DNA of 64,000 nt from Bifidobacterium tibiigranuli. GTDB lineage: Bacteria > Actinomycetota > Actinomycetes > Actinomycetales > Bifidobacteriaceae. The stretch is taken from positions 97,338-161,337 of the forward strand of contig NZ_QLZA01000010.1 of NCBI RefSeq assembly GCF_009371885.1, in the 5' to 3' direction. The notes under the pieces were generated by a model. The model ran no database searches and was not told where the DNA came from. It worked only from the letters and a program-made list of their open reading frames with translations. Both the position numbers and the translations under genes were made by a program. The first letter of the stretch is position 1, and each line of letters begins with the position of its first letter. Below are positions 35,409-44,498 of this stretch, one piece after another.

Positions 35409-35528
35409 CTACCGTACAGAATGCAACGTTTTACGAGCCGATTGCGTCGTCTTTTGTACGGTAGGGTCGGGCTAGCGTGCATTTTGCAACGTAATCGACC
35501 CTCAAAACGTTACATTTCGCACGGTAGC
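35409..35528. repeat. Inverted pair of hairpin elements, third family
   Basis: Unit 1 (35409-35464) has CTACCGTACA/TGTACGGTAG ends. Unit 2 (35471-35528) has GCTAGCGTGC/GCACGGTAGC ends with AACGT and ACGTT inside. Unit 1 aligns to unit 2 in reverse complement. They start 62 nt apart and lie between the convergent tesB and ABC-ATPase genes, where they could terminate both. A near-copy of unit 2 is at 40168-40224. Confidence 0.75.
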
Positions 35529-35562
35529 CTCAACCAATCAAGCGCTTCAGGCAATCAGGAAC

Positions 35563-36876
35563 TCAGACCGCCAGCGCTGGAATAACCCTTGGAGTAACAA
35601 TCACCTTGCTGCCAATATGCACGCCCATAGGCAATTCGTTCTCCTGCAGCTGCACAGTGACGGTCAGCGGATTGCCGTCATTCCATCGCTGCCATTCATC
35701 AGATACCACAACCGTGTCCACTCGAACCAGAGCTCCAAGGAAATGAACCGCTTCGACGCGAGCGCGCACACCAGCGCCGTCAGCGGCCACACTGCCTGAC
35801 ACACCTGAATCGTACGAAGCTCCAACGCCGCCTGCTCCGTCCACGGAAAGCGTGAGTGCCTCCGGACGAATCAGCAGTGTGCGAGCCTCGCCGGTTTGGG
35901 AACCGGCAAGCAACTCGATTTGCCGGCCGAAAACCGTAGCCCGTCCGTCATGGCAGTCGCCCGGCAGGCGGTTGGTCAGACCGATGAATGTGGCGACGTA
36001 TTCGCTCGCCGGACGCTGGTAGAGCGTTTTCGGTGCATCGATCTGCTCGATGCGCCCATGATTCATGACGCCAATCCGGTCGGCGATGGCCAACGCCTCC
36101 TCTTGATCATGGGTGACGAACAGCGTCGTCGTGCCGGTTTCCAGCTGAATACGACGTATCTCATCGCGCAGCTGCACGCGAACTTTGGCATCCAAAGCGG
36201 AAAGCGGCTCGTCCAGAAGCAGCACGCGCGGGGAGACAGCGAGCGCACGCGCCAAGGCCACGCGCTGCTGCTGGCCGCCGGACATCTGCTGCGTGTATTT
36301 GCCCGCCTGATCGCTTAGCCCCACCAGCTCGAGCTTCTCCTGAGCTATTGTCCGTCGTTTTGCCTTGGCTACGCCGTGCACTTCGAGGCCGAATTCGATA
36401 TTCTGCAGCGCCGTCATATGAGGAAAGAGCGAGTAGGCCTGAAACACCATGGCCATATTGCGCTTATTCGCCGCGACGCCAGTCAGATCGTGGCCTGCGA
36501 CCATGATGCGTCCGGCCTGAATATCCTCCAGCCCGGCAAGCGCACGCAACGCTGTCGACTTGCCGCAGCCCGAGCCGCCGAGCAGCACGACAAGCTCCCC
36601 TGCCTTGATGTCCAGATTGAAGTCGTCCAAAGCCTTGGACGGCGAGCCGGGATAGGTCTTGTCGATATGCTGCATTCGGATGCCGGCCGTATCGGCCTTG
36701 TCGTCTGCATCTCCTGCGCTGGCTGCTCTTGGAGCTGTTGCACCAGCGGAGAACTGACCGGTCTGCGCTGAAGCGGCCTGCGCAAGGGCCGTCCGCGTAG
36801 ATGCCTTCCGCGCAGAAGACGTTTGCACTGGAGTTGCCTGTGCAGCGGGCACCATTGGGCTTTTGCTCATCGACAT
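35563..36876 (-). CDS. ABC importer ATP-binding protein (PotA/Fe3+ type)
   Basis: A 437-residue nucleotide-binding subunit. Walker A GGSGCGKST, Q-loop VFQAYSLFPHM, signature MSGGQQQRVALARAL, Walker B VLLLDEPLSALD and the H-loop FVTHDQEEAL are complete, and a TOBE-type domain follows (around LLIRPEALTLS and RARVEAVHFLG). The first 65 residues are an Ala/Ser/Thr-rich low-complexity extension. It energises import through the two permeases encoded upstream, with which it is coupled by a TGATG overlap. The family takes up polyamines, iron or phosphonate-like solutes; the substrate here is unknown. Confidence 0.92.
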   Translation of the reverse strand: MSMSKSPMVPAAQATPVQTSSARKASTRTALAQAASAQTGQFSAGATAPRAASAGDADDKADTAGIRMQHIDKTYPGSPSKALDDFNLDIKAGELVVLLGGSGCGKSTALRALAGLEDIQAGRIMVAGHDLTGVAANKRNMAMVFQAYSLFPHMTALQNIEFGLEVHGVAKAKRRTIAQEKLELVGLSDQAGKYTQQMSGGQQQRVALARALAVSPRVLLLDEPLSALDAKVRVQLRDEIRRIQLETGTTTLFVTHDQEEALAIADRIGVMNHGRIEQIDAPKTLYQRPASEYVATFIGLTNRLPGDCHDGRATVFGRQIELLAGSQTGEARTLLIRPEALTLSVDGAGGVGASYDSGVSGSVAADGAGVRARVEAVHFLGALVRVDTVVVSDEWQRWNDGNPLTVTVQLQENELPMGVHIGSKVIVTPRVIPALAV

Positions 36877-37754
36877 CAGTCACGTTCCTTATGCTTGTTC
36901 ACCGCTCCTGCGATGGCGTCGATCGCCAGCAGAAGCAGCACACCGAAGGCCATTGCCAGCAGCGACATGGCGGTGGATATTTGCGAATTGGATTGCCCGA
37001 GCTGGTAGAGCGCGACCTGCAGGTTCATACGCCCCAGCAGCGAAGCCACAGTGTATTCGCCCAGCACCACCGCGATTGAGATGAACGACGCGGAGAAGAC
37101 GGCCTGCCATAGATTCGGAATAATGACGCGCACGAAAACCTTCGGCCACGAGGCACCCAAGGAGCGTGCTGCTTCGGACAAGGTCACGACATCGATGGAG
37201 TTCAGTCCCACGGCCAGCGCGCGGAAGGCGTAGGGCATGACCAGAATCACATAGGCGAAGCACAGCCAGATCGGATTGGTGCTCAGCACGTCGGCCGAAA
37301 GCCATCGATAGATTGGCCCCAGTCCGACGACCAGCACAATGGCAGGAATGGTCAGCGGCAACGTGGCCACCCATTCCATCGCCCGCTCGAGCTTTCGCGA
37401 GCGGATATGCACGATTACCATCGCCGGCAGCATGAGCAGCAGCATAGCCACCGCAGTGACTGCGCTCAAAGCGAGCGAGTAGCCCAACCCCTGCCACAGA
37501 ATACTCAGATCCGTGCCCAGGCTGTCGCCGTTTCCGGTGAAGATCGCCTGCCATGCGTTCAGGCTCCACCGACCAGACAACGGTTGGCGTACAGTGAACA
37601 GCAGCATCGAAAGTAATGGCATGAACAGAAACAGCAAGGTGAGCGTCAGAATGACGGCCTTGACAATCTTCTGCTTGCGTATCGCACGCGCGCGAAGCTG
37701 CACAGGAGCTGCAATCGTCATGTCATCGTCGTTCACAGCCAGATTCACAGCCAT
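36876..37754 (-). CDS. ABC importer permease, PotC-like
   Basis: A 292-residue inner-membrane permease with about six TM helices, starting VKAVILTLTLLFLFMPLLSMLLFTV. The cytoplasmic EAA loop is LSEAARSLGASWPKVFVRVIIPNLW. The ATG at 37754 lies inside the end of the preceding permease gene (10-nt overlap), and its stop overlaps the ATPase start. A longer frame running upstream to 38168 is an antiphase shadow of the first permease. Confidence 0.92.
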   Translation of the reverse strand: MAVNLAVNDDDMTIAAPVQLRARAIRKQKIVKAVILTLTLLFLFMPLLSMLLFTVRQPLSGRWSLNAWQAIFTGNGDSLGTDLSILWQGLGYSLALSAVTAVAMLLLMLPAMVIVHIRSRKLERAMEWVATLPLTIPAIVLVVGLGPIYRWLSADVLSTNPIWLCFAYVILVMPYAFRALAVGLNSIDVVTLSEAARSLGASWPKVFVRVIIPNLWQAVFSASFISIAVVLGEYTVASLLGRMNLQVALYQLGQSNSQISTAMSLLAMAFGVLLLLAIDAIAGAVNKHKERD

Positions 37755-38665
37755 CGCCCGGACCTCTTTTCCACAGCGTGGCTGGCCAGCATCACCAGCG
37801 CCATCACCACGATCATGGCGAAGGCGAGCACCTGCGAGAAGCCCTGCTGGTTCGCGTCCATCTCGTTGCGAATGGCGCCTTGGATCATCAGCGGAATCAG
37901 AATCGAACGCTGCGAGAAGAGCGCTGCCGCAGTCGCATAGGCGGAAAAAGCATTGGCGAAGAGCAGCAGCAACGCCGAAATGAAGCGAGGCTCCAGAATA
38001 GGCCCAGCCACACGCGTCCAATACTGCCAAGCGCTGCCACCCAGATTCTCGGCCGCTTCGCGCCACTGCGGGCGTATCGAATCGACCGCAGGCAGAAAGA
38101 TGATGACCATGAGCGGAATCTGAAAGTAGCAGTAGATCATAATCAGCCCGGGCAATGAGCTGAGCCAATTCGGATCGACGGTCAGGCCCATCAGCTGTTT
38201 GATCAGCATCGTACCGACGCCGTTGATGCCGAGGGTCGCAATGAAAGCGAAGGCCAGCATCACGCCGCCGAATTGGGCGAGCGTGGAGGAAATCGCCGTG
38301 ATGATGCGGCGCATGATGCTATTCGGGCGCGAGCCGATCACCAACGCATAGGCGGCAAGCGCTCCAACGATGGCACCGATAAGCGCGGAAACCAGCGACA
38401 CCGCAACGGATGTCCCCAAGCTCACCAGCGTGTTGCGCTCGGCAAGACGGGCGAAATTGGCTAGAGTCAGACCGCCGTCAGCTGCCTTGAACGCGCCGAC
38501 GACCACAATAAGCGTCGGTATCAGCAGGAAGCATGCGGTGTAGGCGAAGAACGGCAGCGTGGCGGCGAAGGCTCCGAGCTCGTTGCGATGGCTCGCAAAG
38601 GGTGATATACGGGACGAACCCGCCGTTGCCGCGGCGGGTTTGCCTTGAGGAAAATTGACGGTCAT
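37745..38665 (-). CDS. ABC importer permease, PotB-like
   Basis: A 306-residue membrane permease. About six TM helices begin with LPFFAYTACFLLIPTLIVVVGAF. The EAA-type loop is WREAAENLGGSAWQYWTRVAGPIL. The N-terminal 30 residues are Ala/Ser/Gly-rich and cytoplasmic. The gene starts 3 nt after the substrate-binding-protein stop and overlaps the second permease, so the four genes form one operon in the order binding protein, permease, permease, ATPase. Confidence 0.92.
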   Translation of the reverse strand: MTVNFPQGKPAAATAGSSRISPFASHRNELGAFAATLPFFAYTACFLLIPTLIVVVGAFKAADGGLTLANFARLAERNTLVSLGTSVAVSLVSALIGAIVGALAAYALVIGSRPNSIMRRIITAISSTLAQFGGVMLAFAFIATLGINGVGTMLIKQLMGLTVDPNWLSSLPGLIMIYCYFQIPLMVIIFLPAVDSIRPQWREAAENLGGSAWQYWTRVAGPILEPRFISALLLLFANAFSAYATAAALFSQRSILIPLMIQGAIRNEMDANQQGFSQVLAFAMIVVMALVMLASHAVEKRSGRWL

Positions 38666-38668
38666 CGC

Positions 38669-39817
38669 TCAGTTGCCGATCGTCTTGTCCCAGTTGTTCT
38701 GCAGCCACTGCGTGATGCGGGTGGAGTCGTCGTTCGTGTAGGTGACGGGGTCACCTTCGACCTTGGTGGCCGTGGCGAGGATGGACTTGTCGACGGTTCC
38801 ATCCTTCTCCATGGCGTCGAGCAGCACCGGGTTGGAACCGCCCTTGAGCCAGAGGTTCTGGACTTGCGGCGTGTAGAGGTATTCCTCCCACAGGCGAGCG
38901 GCAGCCGGATGCGGCGCATCCTTATTGATCGCCTGATTGTAGTAGCTCACCACCTGAGCCTTCGGGAAAGTCTTGTACTGCCAGTTCACTCCCTTGGCCT
39001 TCAGCGACTTCTGGTAGGAGGCCTGGTTGTAGGTCCAGTCGAAAACCACGCCGGTCTGGCCCGAATCGATGGTACCGTCGGTGACATCGACCTGGGTGAG
39101 GTTACCTGCGTCCTTGAGCTTCTTGAAGAAGTCGAGTCCGGGCTGCAGATTCTTGATATCGCCGCCCGAAAGCTGGTTGGCCATGACGAAGCCGTTGAAT
39201 GCGGCTCCGGCTTCGGCGGGCTTGCCGTTCAGCGCCACCGTGCCGGCGAACTTCGGATCGAGCAAATCCTTGAGGCTGCTGATGTCACCGTACTTGTCCT
39301 TGTTCCAGCCGATGGACATGATGCCGGTGTAGTCGGCGAAGTACAGTCCTGTGGACTCTTTGAGCGTATCGGGAATCGAATTCCATGCCTGCACCTTATA
39401 AGGGGCAAAGGAATTGGTGTTGGTCGAGGCTACGGCCAAACCGACATCGAAGACATCAGGGGCCGCATCCGTGCCCTTGTTGGTCTTCGCCGCGTCAATC
39501 TCCTCCTTGGAGGAGGCGTTCGGATTCTGCTCGTTGATCTTGATCTTCGGGTACTTCTTCTGGAAGCCCGCGATGACCTCGCCATAGTTCGACCAGTCAT
39601 GCGGCAGCGCAATGACGTTGAGCGAGCCTTCCTTTTCGGCGGCCGTCTGAAGATCGGCGAGCGAACCGAAATCAGACAATGATGCAGCTGAAGCGGATTT
39701 GCTATCCACTGATGTGGCCTTGCCAGAGCCGGTGTCGCCGCCGGAGCCGCACGCAGCGGCGGTAATAAGCATCAATGCAGCTAAGGAGCCGGCAGCCAGC
39801 TTATGCAGGGAATTCAT
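38669..39817 (-). CDS. ABC importer substrate-binding lipoprotein (PotD/Fe3+-binding type)
   Basis: A 382-residue lipoprotein. A signal peptide with lipobox LITAAAC (Cys about residue 23) is followed by a Ser/Gly/Asp linker and an extracellular solute-binding family 1 domain: GSLNVIALPHDWSNYGEVI, APDVFDVGLAVAS and AGTVALNGKPAEAGAAF. The fold is shared by spermidine/putrescine, Fe3+ and 2-aminoethylphosphonate binders; the ligand cannot be assigned from sequence. AAAGGA precedes the ATG. It is the first gene of the operon. Confidence 0.92.
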   Translation of the reverse strand: MNSLHKLAAGSLAALMLITAAACGSGGDTGSGKATSVDSKSASAASLSDFGSLADLQTAAEKEGSLNVIALPHDWSNYGEVIAGFQKKYPKIKINEQNPNASSKEEIDAAKTNKGTDAAPDVFDVGLAVASTNTNSFAPYKVQAWNSIPDTLKESTGLYFADYTGIMSIGWNKDKYGDISSLKDLLDPKFAGTVALNGKPAEAGAAFNGFVMANQLSGGDIKNLQPGLDFFKKLKDAGNLTQVDVTDGTIDSGQTGVVFDWTYNQASYQKSLKAKGVNWQYKTFPKAQVVSYYNQAINKDAPHPAAARLWEEYLYTPQVQNLWLKGGSNPVLLDAMEKDGTVDKSILATATKVEGDPVTYTNDDSTRITQWLQNNWDKTIGN

Positions 39818-40049
39818 CAGGATTATTCCTTTCCTCGAACCTCAGCGCGGTTGTTTCGCAGCTTGTGCCCGTAAACCAAACCGTGCCAAGATATGAGGCT
39901 AGCCGCGCTGTTCAACGTGGCGTTGACGCGCAGATGAACTGCGGAAAGATTCTTGAGAACGCATGTTGCATCTTAGCGAACGGCAGGTGAACGGTGATAT
40001 CAGCTGAGAAGATGTGATCGGGAACTCACCGCCCATGCCCGCGGTTATA
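39818..40049. promoter_or_regulatory. Leader/promoter region of the ABC importer operon
   Basis: About 230 nt upstream of the binding-protein gene. It holds the ribosome-binding site AAAGGA and a short AACGCCACGTT dyad, but no riboswitch I recognise and no clear promoter match. To the right it runs into the hairpin array at 40050. Confidence 0.35.
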
Positions 40050-40159
40050 CGTCACAACTCCCGCATTAACTCGACCCTTATGCGGGTTTTGTGATGTTTC
40101 TGAGCCTTCAAATGACACAATTCGCGCATTGACCTCATTATCATGCGGGGAATGTGACG
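40050..40159. repeat. Array of two 47-nt hairpin elements, period 63 nt
   Basis: Units at 40050-40096 and 40113-40159, each 47 nt, are separated by a 16-nt spacer, exactly the geometry of the 16448-16620 array. The first unit shares its loop (TAACTCGACCCTT) with the first unit there. The second is more diverged (arms GACACAATTCGCGCA / TGCGGGGAATGTGACG). Both lie between the ABC operon and the DUF3180 gene. Confidence 0.85.
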
Positions 40160-40167
40160 TATGACTG

Positions 40168-40224
40168 GCTAGCGTGCATTTCGCAACGTAATCGACCCCG
40201 AAACGTTACATTTCGTACGGTAGC
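40168..40224. repeat. Single hairpin element, third family
   Basis: A 57-nt near-copy of 35471-35528: GCTAGCGTGCATTTCGCAA at the left, ACGTTACATTTCGTACGG near the right, shared loop word AATCGACCC. It begins 8 nt after the 47-nt array. Similarity to the 35.5-kb copy continues for some 20 nt past the right arm. Confidence 0.8.
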
Positions 40225-40290
40225 CCCAGCTAATCGCCCAGCCTCAGCCAATCGCGCAACCGAGATACCCAACCGTGCTACTCAGCAAAG

Positions 40291-40827
40291 CTACTCAGCC
40301 GAGCGATTGGCGGTTGGCTGCGCCAGTCCGCGACTGCGGCCCGGCTCTGCCACCTTGGGATGCTCGGGGCCGTCATTCGGCGGCAGTTGGCACAGCCGCT
40401 CGCCGATGATGCCGATCACCATGTCGGCAAGGCTCACCGCGCCGGTTATCGCGCATTCCAATATCGCCTCGGAGAAGTACGAGGCCTGCGCGTGCGGCAG
40501 GCTGGCTAGTATCTGGCCGCCATACCATCCGGCGAGCGCCGCGCCCGCCAGGCCCAGCGCCTTGGCGAGAACAAGCGTGTACACGGCTTTCATCGGGTCG
40601 AATACGCTCGAACGCTTCGCGGGATCGGTCGTGGCATATTTATGCACCTGCCAGGCCAGAACCAGCACGACGACGCCGAGCAGCGCCAGCAGCGCGGCGA
40701 CGAACCACGGCGCGCCAATGAGCGGCAGGCCCGTGCGCTCGCCGTATTTGGCGATGCCCACGCCTGCGGCCAGGCCGAGCAGCATAGCCAACAGGTAATA
40801 CCACCACGGTGTCCGACGTGCTTTCAT
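40291..40827 (-). CDS. DUF3180 membrane protein
   Basis: A 178-residue protein with about four TM helices (WWYYLLAMLLGLAAGVGIA, APWFVAALLALLGVVVLVLA, VYTLVLAKALGLAGAALAGW and one near residue 130). DUF3180 proteins sit next to folK in many actinobacteria; their function is unknown. It overlaps the upstream FolB/FolK-like gene by 4 nt. The last 30 residues are hydrophilic and Pro-rich. A longer upstream frame overlaps the folK-like gene and was rejected. Confidence 0.87.
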   Translation of the reverse strand: MKARRTPWWYYLLAMLLGLAAGVGIAKYGERTGLPLIGAPWFVAALLALLGVVVLVLAWQVHKYATTDPAKRSSVFDPMKAVYTLVLAKALGLAGAALAGWYGGQILASLPHAQASYFSEAILECAITGAVSLADMVIGIIGERLCQLPPNDGPEHPKVAEPGRSRGLAQPTANRSAE

Positions 40828-41831
40828 TGCGTCTCCCCTATAATCCAGTTGTCGGACAGCAACCCGACCTGCATGGCGTCCGGCGCCAAGGCCAGAAGGA
40901 AGGACACGGGCTTGCCGCCAAGGCTCGCCTCGGGGTCCATATCCAGCCACGGCGCGAGCACAGCCGCCTGCGAAGCCGCATCGGCCAGCGGCAGTGGTGG
41001 CACCATGCAATCTGCCTCGTCGCCACGCGCGCCCTCCATATCGACAAGACGCAGATCGACAGCGCCCTCGCCCGCTCGGCCAATGCTCTCCAATGTGGCG
41101 GCAAGCGCAGTCGGCGGCATCGTCGTGGTCAGCTGCATGACCGCGGTCATGGCATCAGGCCCGTCGAAGCTGCTCACATGATACAGCGGCGAGATGCCTT
41201 CGATCTGACCGCCGGGTATAGCGTCCAACGACACGATCGCAGCACGGAAGCGCCGCTCGGCATCCCTCGCCTTGCTGAGCATGGCAATGACGGCACGGCG
41301 GGACGTCGGCATGGCGGCCTCGGCTGCGGCACCTGGCCGCTGCGATAGCGCGACCGGAGCCGCCGAATCTGGAGCCCCCGTGACAATAGTGACCGGAACG
41401 TCGATGAGCATGGATTGCGGAGAGGCATTCTCGCCGGCATCATGCGCATTCTGCGCAGTCTGCGCAGTCGGAAGGCCCGAAGCGTCATGCAGCACGACAT
41501 CCGCATGGACATGCGCACGCAGCCAGTCAAGGTGCTCTCTGGCAACCGCATCATCGGCAACGTCCGCAACATCCTCGGCGCGAAGACGAACCTGTGCCTG
41601 AGGACTGCTACTACTGCCTGCACCACGTTCAGTCCGAACGTTCTCAGTCTGAGCGCTCTCAACTTGAGCGTCAGTCCGAGCTCCCTCAGTCCGAACACCC
41701 TCAGTCTGAGTGCTCTCAGTCTGGCCGTCATGCGGCTGAGCGTCACCCGCACGCGCACTATCCGCTCGAACGCCGAGGGGCGTGCCGGTATCCGACATGC
41801 CCCTCGTGTGCTGTGCTGAATTGAGCGTCAC
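40824..41831 (-). CDS. Degenerate FolB-FolK (dihydroneopterin aldolase / HPPK) protein
   Basis: A 335-residue protein. The C-terminal 160 residues follow the HPPK layout: AVIAMLSKARDAERRFRAAI aligns to the substrate-binding first strand, ISPLYHV to the SxxYxT-like strand and AVMQLTTTMPPTALAATLESI to the central helix. The GSN-type motif is lost and the catalytic RTLDLD segment reads VDLRLVDM. Upstream, VHADVVLHDASGLP and IDVPVTIVTG look like the end of a FolB domain; the rest of FolB is replaced by Glu/Thr/Arg/Gln low-complexity sequence. The GTG start has GGGGGAG inside the ftsH end. Catalysis is doubtful; homology is inferred from order and pattern. Confidence 0.65.
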   Translation of the reverse strand: MTLNSAQHTRGMSDTGTPLGVRADSARAGDAQPHDGQTESTQTEGVRTEGARTDAQVESAQTENVRTERGAGSSSSPQAQVRLRAEDVADVADDAVAREHLDWLRAHVHADVVLHDASGLPTAQTAQNAHDAGENASPQSMLIDVPVTIVTGAPDSAAPVALSQRPGAAAEAAMPTSRRAVIAMLSKARDAERRFRAAIVSLDAIPGGQIEGISPLYHVSSFDGPDAMTAVMQLTTTMPPTALAATLESIGRAGEGAVDLRLVDMEGARGDEADCMVPPLPLADAASQAAVLAPWLDMDPEASLGGKPVSFLLALAPDAMQVGLLSDNWIIGETQ

Positions 41832-41835
41832 CGCT

Positions 41836-43938
41836 CTACTCCCCCGGCTTCATGCCGACTGAGCGCTTAAGCGTTTCGGGAATCGGTACCGGCGGAAGGT
41901 CCGAATCCGGGCGCTGGCTGTCCGAAAGCCACAGCTGCCGTTCCGGCGCCTTCTTGACCGGCGCGAAGACCTGCGCGAGCTCCTTGGCGTTCAGCGTCTC
42001 CTTGACGAGCAACTGGCGCACGAGCTCATCGAGCACTTCGCGGTTCTCGTTGATGATGTTCCACGCCTCGGTGTGCGCGGTCTCGACCAGGCGAAGCACC
42101 TCGTCATCGATGACCTGCGCGGTCTGGTTGGAGTACTTGCGCGGCTGCAAGCCGTCGAAGCCCGAAGCCGAATCGTCGCTATCCTCCCACTTGATGGCAC
42201 CCAGCTTAGCGGAGAAGCCGAATTCGACGACCATCCTGCGCGCGATCTGCGTGGCCTTCTCGATGTCGTTGGACGCGCCGGTGGTCGGGTCGTGGAAGAT
42301 GACCTCCTCAGCCGTGCGCCCGCCCATCGCGTACGCCATCTGATCGAGCAGCTCGTTGCGCGACTGCGAATAGCGGTCCTCGGTCGGCATCACGGCCGTG
42401 TAGCCCAGCGCGCGGCCACGCGGCAGAATCGTCACCTTGGTGACCGGGTCGGTGTGGTGCAGCGCCGCCGCGACCAGGGCATGCCCGCCCTCGTGGTACG
42501 CGGTGTTGCGCAGTTCGTTCAGGGCCATGCCCTTGGACTGGCGCTTGGGGCCGGCCTGCACGCGGTCTATGGCTTCATCGATGGCGCGGTCGTCAATCAA
42601 CTGTGCGCCAGCGCGGGCGCACAGCAGCGCAGCCTCGTTGAGCACATTGGCCAGATCGGCACCGGTGAAGCCCGGAGTGCGCACGGCGATGGCGTGCAAA
42701 TCGACGCCCGGCACGAAGGGCTTGCCCTTGGCGTGCACCTTGAGAATCGCCTCGCGGCCTTCCAGATCAGGCGCTTCCACGCCCACCTGCCGGTCGAAGC
42801 GGCCGGGGCGCAGCAGAGCCGGGTCGAGCACATCGGGGCGGTTCGTGGCCGCGATGATAATCAGATTGGTATCGTTGTCGAAGCCGTCCATCTCGACAAG
42901 CAACTGGTTCAACGTCTGCTCGCGCTCGTCATGCCCGCCGTTCATGCCCGAGCCGCGCTTGCGGCCGACGGCGTCGATCTCATCGATAAAGATGATGGCC
43001 GGAGCGTTCTTCTTCGCCTCATCGAACAGGTCGCGCACACGCGAAGCGCCGAGGCCGACGAACATCTCAACGAAGTCCGAGCCCGCCATAGCGTAGAAGG
43101 GCACGCCAGCCTCGCCTGCGATGGCGCGGGCGAGCAGGGTCTTGCCGGTTCCGGGAGGGCCGTACAGCAGCACGCCACGCGGGATGCGCGCACCCAGCGC
43201 CTTGTACTTCGACGGATCCTTGAGGAAGTCCTTGATCTCCTGCACCTCTTCGACGGCCGATTGCTCGCCGGCCACATCGGCGAATTTCGTCGTCGGGGTC
43301 TGCCCTTCGAGCAGCTTGCCGTTGTTCTTGCGGCCGCCAAGGCCGAACATGCCGCCGGCCTCGCCGCCCGTCATCTGGCGCATCATGAACCACATCAGCC
43401 CTACGAGCAGGATGATGGGAAGCACCGAAATGAGCAGGTTCGACCAGATGCTGGTCTCCTGTATGCTCACGTTCCAGCCCTTGGCCGGGTCGGCCTTCTG
43501 CACCAGCTTGACCATCTGCGCATCCTGCGCAGCCGTGTAGTAGAACTGGACGTCCTTGCCGTAATCGTGCGCCCGCTGGCCGTTGGAGGCGTCAACGCTG
43601 AAGTCCTTGTTCAGCGTGAGCTTGACCATCTGCCGATTGTCGACGATTTCGGCGTAGGACACCGTGTCGCCCTGCAGCAGCTGTATGCCGTACTTGGAAT
43701 CGATGGTCTGCGTGCCCTGGCCGGCGATCATCTGGAATGCCGTCAGCGCGAAGAGCGCAAGCACGGCGACCCACAGCCACGGGGACTGCCAGAAGGGCTT
43801 CTTGCCTCCCGGAGCCTGGTTGCCATTGCTGCCATTGTTGCCGTTATTGCGCGAAAAAGGGTTTAATGGGTTATTGCCGTCGTTGCGACGGTTGGGGTTG
43901 CCGGGCGGCGGCGTCTGCGGCGCCTGAGGGAAGCTCAT
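41836..43938 (-). CDS. ftsH: ATP-dependent zinc metalloprotease FtsH
   Basis: A 700-residue membrane AAA protease. An Asn/Pro/Gly-rich cytoplasmic tail of 45 residues precedes TM1 ([19 protein letters not shown]), a periplasmic domain, TM2 ([20 protein letters not shown]), the AAA module ([50 protein letters not shown]) and the zinc site HEGGHALVA with the downstream Asp. It degrades misassembled membrane and some soluble proteins. AAGGAG precedes the ATG, which overlaps the hpt stop by 4 nt. The folate genes that usually follow ftsH are missing. Confidence 0.97.
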   Translation of the reverse strand: MSFPQAPQTPPPGNPNRRNDGNNPLNPFSRNNGNNGSNGNQAPGGKKPFWQSPWLWVAVLALFALTAFQMIAGQGTQTIDSKYGIQLLQGDTVSYAEIVDNRQMVKLTLNKDFSVDASNGQRAHDYGKDVQFYYTAAQDAQMVKLVQKADPAKGWNVSIQETSIWSNLLISVLPIILLVGLMWFMMRQMTGGEAGGMFGLGGRKNNGKLLEGQTPTTKFADVAGEQSAVEEVQEIKDFLKDPSKYKALGARIPRGVLLYGPPGTGKTLLARAIAGEAGVPFYAMAGSDFVEMFVGLGASRVRDLFDEAKKNAPAIIFIDEIDAVGRKRGSGMNGGHDEREQTLNQLLVEMDGFDNDTNLIIIAATNRPDVLDPALLRPGRFDRQVGVEAPDLEGREAILKVHAKGKPFVPGVDLHAIAVRTPGFTGADLANVLNEAALLCARAGAQLIDDRAIDEAIDRVQAGPKRQSKGMALNELRNTAYHEGGHALVAAALHHTDPVTKVTILPRGRALGYTAVMPTEDRYSQSRNELLDQMAYAMGGRTAEEVIFHDPTTGASNDIEKATQIARRMVVEFGFSAKLGAIKWEDSDDSASGFDGLQPRKYSNQTAQVIDDEVLRLVETAHTEAWNIINENREVLDELVRQLLVKETLNAKELAQVFAPVKKAPERQLWLSDSQRPDSDLPPVPIPETLKRSVGMKPGE

Positions 43939-44498
43939 GCCTGTTCTCCTTGGTATACTTCCGCCTTGAGTACGGCGATCGAATCGAGGTTGCGGAAGCG
44001 TTCGTCATAATCCAGCCCGAATCCAACCACGAATTCGTCCGGAATCTCGTATCCCCTGTATTTCAGGTCAACATGGACCTCATGTCGAGAGGGCTTCTCG
44101 AGCAGCGCAAAAATCTCCACGGAAGCCGCCCCACGCCTTTTGAGTTCGTCGACAAGCCATGCAAGGGTATGGCCGGAATCAACGATATCCTCAACGATGA
44201 GAATGTGCCGACCGCGAACATCAGCCGTCAGATCCTGCCGAATCGTGACCGTGCCTTGGCTGACCGTGCCTGAGCCATAGCTCGACAGGGTCATGAAATC
44301 AAGCTGCGCGGGGATGCTCAGCGCCTGCGAGAAGGCCGCCATCGTGTTGATGGCTCCTTTGAGCACGGCGACGAGCAACAGGTTCTTGCCGCGGTAATCC
44401 CGGCTCACCTGATCTGCGGTCTCTTTGATTTTGGCTTCAATTTGGGCTTTGCTGACCAGCTCGTGGTCGATTGCATCTGGGACATCAGCGATTTGCAT
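43935..44498 (-). CDS. hpt: Hypoxanthine phosphoribosyltransferase
   Basis: A 187-residue purine-salvage enzyme converting hypoxanthine/guanine and PRPP to IMP/GMP. The PRPP loop is HILIVEDIVDSGHTL, the Ser-Tyr loop LSSYGSGT and the C-terminal nucleotide-binding segment VGFGLDYDERFRNL. The ATG at 44498 lies 13 nt inside the end of tilS; an ATG three codons upstream is the alternative. The gene order tilS-hpt-ftsH is common in actinobacteria. Confidence 0.95.
   Translation of the reverse strand: MQIADVPDAIDHELVSKAQIEAKIKETADQVSRDYRGKNLLLVAVLKGAINTMAAFSQALSIPAQLDFMTLSSYGSGTVSQGTVTIRQDLTADVRGRHILIVEDIVDSGHTLAWLVDELKRRGAASVEIFALLEKPSRHEVHVDLKYRGYEIPDEFVVGFGLDYDERFRNLDSIAVLKAEVYQGEQA

Noticed and set aside
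39818..40049. Riboswitch upstream of the ABC importer
   Set aside because: No conserved aptamer core was recognised; only short dyads are present.
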